Assembly: GCA_009838645.1 (NCBI GenBank)
Contig: VXRC01000008.1
Coordinates: 1 to 64,000, forward strand
DNA from: Gemmatimonadota bacterium
Lineage (GTDB): Bacteria; JAAXHH01
DNA: 64,000 nt
Reading direction: 5' to 3'
The position numbers were made by a program, and so were the translations under genes. Positions 59,539 to 64,000 of this stretch are shown here, piece by piece. The notes beneath the pieces were generated by a model. It saw nothing but the letters and a program-made list of their open reading frames with translations. It made no database searches and had not been told where the DNA came from. How positions within the stretch are numbered: position 1 is the stretch's first letter; every line of letters starts with the position of its first letter.

Positions 59539-60624
59539 ATGGACCGCATCAGGATCGGCGTGGTCGGCTGCGGCGCGATCGCCCAGATTCAGCATCTGCC
59601 CCATATCGCGGAACTCCGTGACCGCTACGAACTGGCCGGGCTCTGTGACGCGTCCGCGAAACTCGTCGACTTCATCGGCGAACTCTACCACGTGCCCGAG
59701 CGCAGCCGCGTCATCCGGTACGAGGACCTCCTGGTGCTGGACCTGGACGCCGTGCTGCTCTGCTTCGCCGACCCCAAGACCGAAGCGGCCGTCGCCGCGC
59801 TGGAAGCGGGCAGGCACGTATTCATTGAGAAACCCATGTGCTATTCGGTGCGGGAAGCGGACCGGATCATCGGGGCCGCCGAAGCTTCGGGCAGGACGCT
59901 GATGGTGGGGTACATGAAGCAGCACGATCCGGGGTACCGATTCGCCCGGGACGAGGTGCTTGCCATGCCCGATGTCCGCTTCATTCAGGCCAACCACCTC
60001 CACTGCGGCAACGACCGCCACCTGAGTGAGTATACGCTGTACGCCTTCGACGACATACCGGGCGAGGTGATGGAGCGCACGGCCGCCCTCCGGGAGCGCG
60101 CCGTCCGGGACGCCATCGGCGACGTGCCGGAGGCCGCGCGAAGGATCTTTTTCTCCCTTTCCGGCAGCATGATCCACGACATCAGCAGCCTGCGGGGCCT
60201 CTTCGGTCCGCCGGACCGGGTGGTCAGCGCCGAAGTCTGGCGCGGCGGATCGAGCGTGACGACCGTGCTGGCCTACGAGAACGACGCGCGGTGCGTGGCG
60301 ACCTGGACCAGCCTGCCCGAACTCCACGATTTCCGGGAGACCCTGGAAGTCTTCGGCGCGGGACGGCGCGTGGGTATCCGTTTTCCCACGGGGTTCGACC
60401 GGGGACTGCCGTCGCCGGTCACGGTGATGGGCATGGACGGCGAACAGCCCTGGAAAAAGGAACTCGTGGTCAACAAGCAGAACGCCTTCAAGCTGGAGCT
60501 GATCCACTTCCACGATTGCGTCGTGAACGGTAAACCACCCATCACCGACGGATACGGCGCGCGGCAGGACCACGCCCTTTGCCGCGACATCGTACACGCC
60601 TACCTGCGGGCCAACCCATCATGA
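59539..60624 (+). CDS. Gfo/Idh/MocA family oxidoreductase
   Basis: A 361-residue NAD(P)-dependent dehydrogenase. Rossmann start IRIGVVGCGAIAQIQHLPHI, substrate Lys in HVFIEKPMCYSV (about 94-105), and SMIHDISSLRGLFG (about 211-224) with the catalytic-site His. GGAAAGG lies 7 bases before the ATG. Its TGA overlaps the ATG of the next gene (ATGA), so it is coupled to a sugar isomerase/epimerase. The operon continues to the window end. Likely substrate: a sugar, inositol or sugar acid. Confidence 0.9.
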   Translation: MDRIRIGVVGCGAIAQIQHLPHIAELRDRYELAGLCDASAKLVDFIGELYHVPERSRVIRYEDLLVLDLDAVLLCFADPKTEAAVAALEAGRHVFIEKPMCYSVREADRIIGAAEASGRTLMVGYMKQHDPGYRFARDEVLAMPDVRFIQANHLHCGNDRHLSEYTLYAFDDIPGEVMERTAALRERAVRDAIGDVPEAARRIFFSLSGSMIHDISSLRGLFGPPDRVVSAEVWRGGSSVTTVLAYENDARCVATWTSLPELHDFRETLEVFGAGRRVGIRFPTGFDRGLPSPVTVMGMDGEQPWKKELVVNKQNAFKLELIHFHDCVVNGKPPITDGYGARQDHALCRDIVHAYLRANPS

Positions 60625-61553
60625 AGATTGTATTCTGTACCCTCACGCTGAGTGGCTATCGTTCACCCGAAGCCGCGGAACGGGGTTATCCTCTGGCCGA
60701 AGAGCGAAAGCCGGTGTGGGACTGGCTCGTCCGCCACGGATTCGACGGGATCGACCTGGGCGAGACCTGGTTCAATTTCTACGACGCACCGGACGAAGCG
60801 CTCGTCGAGCTGGGTGAGGAGGCGCGGGGGCACGGACTCGAAATCGGCGGGCTGACCGTGCTGCGGAAAATCATCACCTGGCCGGCGCCCGAGGAGGTCA
60901 GGGCGACGAACCGGGGATTGCTGTCCCGTGCGGTGAAAGCGGCCCAGCTCGCGGGGGCACCGCTGGTCAACATGTCCATCTCTCCGCAGCCCTGGGAAGT
61001 GGGCGTGCGCGAGCAGGATCTCAGGGGGCAGTCCGACCCGGTGGGCAGCAGCATGCGGGCGCGGGACGAGGACTACGAAGAGGCTGCCGGCGTGCTGCGG
61101 TCACTGGCGCGGGAGGCCGATCCGGAGGGCACCGAACTGACCCTGGAACTCCACCAGAACAGCATTGTGGACACCCCGGAGGGCATGCTGCGGCTGATCG
61201 ACCTGGTCGGCCATCCCCTGATCAAGGCGAACCCGGATCTCGGCAATTTCTACTTCGCCTACGCGACGCCCGAAGGCGGCTGGGACGACGTGTGCCGCAT
61301 GCTCGCGCCCCACACCAACTTCTGGCACGTCAAGAATATCCAGCGGATCTACTTCCAGGAAGAAGACCGCGCCCAGCACATCAACGCGCCCCTGGGCGAG
61401 GGCATGATCGACTATCGGCGGGCGCTTCGGATCATGCGGGACGGCGGCTTCGACGGGTACATCAGCATCGAACTGGCCACGGGCGCCGATCCCTTCAACG
61501 CGATCCTGTCCGGCAAGCGATACCTCGACGAAATGATGCGGGACGAAATCTGA
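60621..61553 (+). CDS. Sugar phosphate isomerase/epimerase family protein
   Basis: A 310-residue xylose-isomerase-like TIM barrel. Family stretches are GFDGIDLGETW (about 35-45), the metal-binding Glu in LTLELHQNSIVDT, HPLIKANPDLGNF, FWHVKNIQRIYF and a final GFDGYISIELATG. These carry the Glu/Asp/His metal ligands of the family. ATG 60621 overlaps the previous stop; the frame is open to 60579. Together with Gfo/Idh/MocA enzymes it is the usual core of inositol or rare-sugar breakdown. Confidence 0.9.
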   Translation: MKIVFCTLTLSGYRSPEAAERGYPLAEERKPVWDWLVRHGFDGIDLGETWFNFYDAPDEALVELGEEARGHGLEIGGLTVLRKIITWPAPEEVRATNRGLLSRAVKAAQLAGAPLVNMSISPQPWEVGVREQDLRGQSDPVGSSMRARDEDYEEAAGVLRSLAREADPEGTELTLELHQNSIVDTPEGMLRLIDLVGHPLIKANPDLGNFYFAYATPEGGWDDVCRMLAPHTNFWHVKNIQRIYFQEEDRAQHINAPLGEGMIDYRRALRIMRDGGFDGYISIELATGADPFNAILSGKRYLDEMMRDEI

Positions 61554-61566
61554 TACCGGAAACGAC

Positions 61567-62799
61567 TTGAAACTGAACTTCTTCCAGATGATCGCCCTGA
61601 TGGGACCGGGGATCGCCGTTGCGGCCACGGGCGTCGGCGCCGGGGACATGATTTCGGCCACCAATGCCGGCGCGAATTTCGGTACGGTGCTGCTGTGGGC
61701 CCTCGTCTGGGGCGCTGTGCTCAAGTTCGCCCTGAACGAAGGGGTCGGACGCTGGCAGCTAGCGACGGGCACCACGCTCCTGGAAGGCTGGGTGGAGCGC
61801 CTCGGCAGACCCGTTCAGTATTTCTTCCTGCTCTATCTCCTCATCTGGTCCTTCCTGGTCGGCGGCGGGTTGCTTTCGGCCTCCGGCATCGCCGGCCACA
61901 CGGTTTTCCCAGGCCTCTCGGTCGCGCAGTGGGGAATTATACACGCCCTGGCCGCGTGCGTCATGGTCTGGGCAGGCCGTTTCGGGTTCTTCCTGACCGT
62001 CATGAAAGTGCTCGTCGGCCTGATGTTCGTGAGCTTCCTGATCAGCGCCTGGGCCCTTCGCCCCGACATCGGCGACATCCTGCGCGGCATCGCCCTGCCG
62101 ACTGCGCCGTCGGGTTCGGTGGTCGCCGTGCTGAGCGTCCTGGGAGGCGTGGGCGGCAGCCTGTCGGTCATGTGCTACGGGTACTGGATCCGGGAAGCCG
62201 GGCGCGAAGGCGGCGAATGGCTCAGGGGCATTCGGATCGATCTAGGCGGCGCCTATCTCCTGACGGGATTCTTCGGCGTAGCCGTCATGATCCTCGGCGC
62301 GCAGATCCGTCCCGAGGCCGTGGGCATCGATATCGTCCTGGGCATGGCGGACCGGCTGGAAACGGCGCTGGGCCCCTTCGGGCGGTGGTCCCTCTACCTG
62401 GGTTTCTGGGCCGCGGTCATCACCTCAGTGCTGGGCGTCTGGCAGGGGATACCCTACCTGTTCGCCGACTTCATGGCGCTGTTCAAAAGAGCTTCCAGCG
62501 AGGACCGCGCGGCCATGGTCCGGACCGACTCACGGTACTACCGCGGGTTCCTGCTGTTCCTGACCTTTCCGACCATGGCCCTGCTGCTATTCGACCGGCC
62601 GGTATCCATCGTCATCATCTACACGGTGGTCGGCGCCTTCTTCATGCCGTTCCTGGCCGGCACCCTGCTGTACATGAACTCGAAACGGGATTGGGTCGGA
62701 AACCTGAAGACGGGGTGGTTGTTGAACGTACTTCTGGTCCTCGCGCTGGTCCTCTTCCTGTATCTCGGCGTCATTCAGTTGATCGACGCGCTGGGTTGA
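61567..62799 (+). CDS. Nramp-like divalent metal transporter family protein
   Basis: A 410-residue inner-membrane protein with about eleven hydrophobic helices. The first is MGPGIAVAATGVGAGDMISATNAGA, in which the DPGN metal motif of true Nramp proteins reads GAGD. LKFALNEGVGRWQLATG and GSLSVMCYGYWIREAGR follow as in distant members. The metal-selective Met and Asn of Mn/Fe transporters are not evident, so the substrate may differ. The start is a TTG at 61567; ATG 61588 is an alternative. It lies inside a sugar catabolic operon. Confidence 0.83.
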   Translation: MKLNFFQMIALMGPGIAVAATGVGAGDMISATNAGANFGTVLLWALVWGAVLKFALNEGVGRWQLATGTTLLEGWVERLGRPVQYFFLLYLLIWSFLVGGGLLSASGIAGHTVFPGLSVAQWGIIHALAACVMVWAGRFGFFLTVMKVLVGLMFVSFLISAWALRPDIGDILRGIALPTAPSGSVVAVLSVLGGVGGSLSVMCYGYWIREAGREGGEWLRGIRIDLGGAYLLTGFFGVAVMILGAQIRPEAVGIDIVLGMADRLETALGPFGRWSLYLGFWAAVITSVLGVWQGIPYLFADFMALFKRASSEDRAAMVRTDSRYYRGFLLFLTFPTMALLLFDRPVSIVIIYTVVGAFFMPFLAGTLLYMNSKRDWVGNLKTGWLLNVLLVLALVLFLYLGVIQLIDALG

Positions 62800-62896
62800 C
62801 CCTGACATTCGGTCGGTCAGGCGACTGTGCAGCTGATCCGACGATTACGCGGCTGGCCCCGGCGATCAATACGATTTGTAAATCGGAGCGACTGAA

Positions 62897-64000
62897 ATGG
62901 CCTCGCCGATCGGCATCGGCATTATCGGTATGGGGTGGATGGGCATGGTCCACGGCCGGGCCTACCACCAGGTCCGGCAGCGCTTTCCTGAAAGCGGGCT
63001 GGTACCGGATCTGGTCGTCTGCGCGGACGACGTGACTGCGCGGTGCGAGCAAGCCCGGAACATGCTGGGATTTACCAGGACCACGACGGACTGGCGCGAA
63101 GTGATGGACGACCCCGAAGTGTCCGTGGTCAACATCACCGTGCCGAATCATCTACACCTGGACATGGTCCGTGCCGCGGCGAAGGCGGGCAAGCATGTAT
63201 TCTGCGAGAAACCCGTGGGGCGCTCTCCCGCGGAAACGGCCGAAATCGCCCGGGCGGCCACCGAAGCCGGCGTGCTGACCTGGGTGGGTTACAACTACCG
63301 GTGGGCGCCGCTGGTGCAGCATACGCGAACGCTTGTCGCCGATGGCACGCTGGGCGACATCACCCACTATCGCGGCCGCTTTTTAGCAGGCTACGCGAGT
63401 CACCCCGACGGCGTGCTCTCGTGGCGCTTTCGAAGTGAGGATGCCGGAAGCGGCGCCCTGGGCGACCTCATGTCCCATGTAGTCGACATGGCCCACATGC
63501 TCGCGGGACCCATCAGGCGCGTAGTCGGGCAGCAGGCGCTGATCATCGAAGACCGGCCCGTCGCGCCGGCCGGCGACGGCACGCACTTTTCCGTTGGGAC
63601 CGGCGGGCAACGCGAACCCGTGACGAATGAAGACTACGCCGGGGCGCTGGTGGAGTTCGAGCGCGGCGCCCGGGGTTCCTTCGAAGTCGACCGCGTGATC
63701 CAGGGGACGAAATGCCAGATGGCCTTCGAGATTCACGGCACCAAGGGCGCAATCCGGTGGGACTTCGAACGCATGAACGAATTGCAGTTGTACGCGGTCG
63801 ACGGACCGCACGACGGGTTCGTCACCCTGCAGAGCGGTCCGGCCTATCCGGGGCATGTCCACTTCAACCCCGGGCCGGCCGTGGGACTCGGATACGACGA
63901 CCTCAAGGCGATCGAGACTTTTCACTTCCTGCAGTCCATCGCGGCGGGCAGACAGGGCGAACCCGGCTTCAATGAAGCGCGGGCCGTGGCCGAGGTGCTG
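62897..64000 (+). CDS. Gfo/Idh/MocA family oxidoreductase, partial
   Basis: At least 368 residues, open at the window end (3' end missing). Rossmann start IGIGIIGMGWMGMVHGRAYH, substrate Lys in HVFCEKPVGRSPAET (about 100-114), VGYNYRWAPLVQH, and GSGALGDLMSHVVDMAHML with the Asp/His pair of the active site. It resembles myo-inositol or glucose-fructose dehydrogenase relatives. GGAG lies 8 bases before the ATG. It is the fourth gene of the operon. Confidence 0.9.
   Translation, partial: MASPIGIGIIGMGWMGMVHGRAYHQVRQRFPESGLVPDLVVCADDVTARCEQARNMLGFTRTTTDWREVMDDPEVSVVNITVPNHLHLDMVRAAAKAGKHVFCEKPVGRSPAETAEIARAATEAGVLTWVGYNYRWAPLVQHTRTLVADGTLGDITHYRGRFLAGYASHPDGVLSWRFRSEDAGSGALGDLMSHVVDMAHMLAGPIRRVVGQQALIIEDRPVAPAGDGTHFSVGTGGQREPVTNEDYAGALVEFERGARGSFEVDRVIQGTKCQMAFEIHGTKGAIRWDFERMNELQLYAVDGPHDGFVTLQSGPAYPGHVHFNPGPAVGLGYDDLKAIETFHFLQSIAAGRQGEPGFNEARAVAEVL

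Noticed and set aside
1-64000. CRISPR arrays, insertion sequences or rRNA genes
   Set aside because: No regularly spaced repeats, transposase-like proteins or rRNA sequences were seen by eye.

Overview
The window is a 64 kb stretch of a GC-rich bacterial chromosome with no plasmid, phage or transposon backbone in view. Gene content points to a Gram-negative, uncultivated-type heterotroph: several phytanoyl-CoA dioxygenase (PhyH) family proteins, enolase-superfamily and Gfo/Idh/MocA sugar enzymes, sugar-phosphate isomerase/epimerase proteins, an Oar-like TonB receptor, apolipoprotein N-acyltransferase and PorV-like outer-membrane proteins. This mix is typical of genomes assigned to Latescibacterota, Gemmatimonadota or Poribacteria. 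That placement is inference from gene content only; there is no 16S rRNA here.

Layout. 0-9 kb: three PhyH-family oxygenases, one enolase-superfamily dehydratase, and an AT-richer insert (1.45-5.72 kb) holding an orphan VapB-type antitoxin and a two-gene ATPase operon behind a promoter with tandem palindromes. 9.1-9.7 kb: a BrnT-like toxin/antitoxin pair. 10-17.9 kb: a 5'-nucleotidase-like pseudoenzyme fused to a barrel-like domain, an FAH-family hydrolase, an Oar-like TonB receptor and, divergently, mannonate dehydratase. 18-22.5 kb: xerD, lnt and a dehydrogenase. 23.3-30.5 kb: a hisB-led operon with a D-threonine-aldolase-like enzyme, an NSS transporter, a HisC-like aminotransferase, an amidase and an FAD oxidoreductase. 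30.6-34.8 kb: cobQ, an amidohydrolase, an NHL propeller and a lipoprotein. 34.9-36.6 kb: an AT-richer DUF5131/TcmP module with its own promoter. 36.7-46.8 kb: a BNR protein, a small methyltransferase, clpB, a lipoprotein, a P1 peptidase, an SSS transporter, a DapA-like aldolase and an Ldh-like dehydrogenase. 46.9-49.4 kb: a BtuB-like receptor under a cobalamin riboswitch with a downstream terminator. 49.5-54 kb: a ureohydrolase, an EEP nuclease with a small partner, and a PorV-like plus helix-hairpin-helix/barrel pair. 54.2-59.5 kb: an accessory segment bounded by tRNA-Arg(TCT) and tRNA-Arg(TCG), holding a PD-(D/E)XK protein, an XRE regulator with a conserved unknown partner, a lipoprotein and a second EEP nuclease. 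59.5-64 kb: a sugar catabolic operon (two Gfo/Idh/MocA enzymes, an isomerase/epimerase and an Nramp-like transporter), cut by the window end.

Working together: the core encodes uptake and breakdown of sugar acids, amino-acid-like compounds and peptides, plus cobalamin salvage (btuB, cobQ). The AT-richer inserts look like mobile or conflict-related modules. The best candidates for an undescribed system are the ATPase pair at 1.7-5.6 kb and the DUF5131/TcmP module. Short tandem duplications across or just after stop codons recur along the window and are not explained by any annotated feature.
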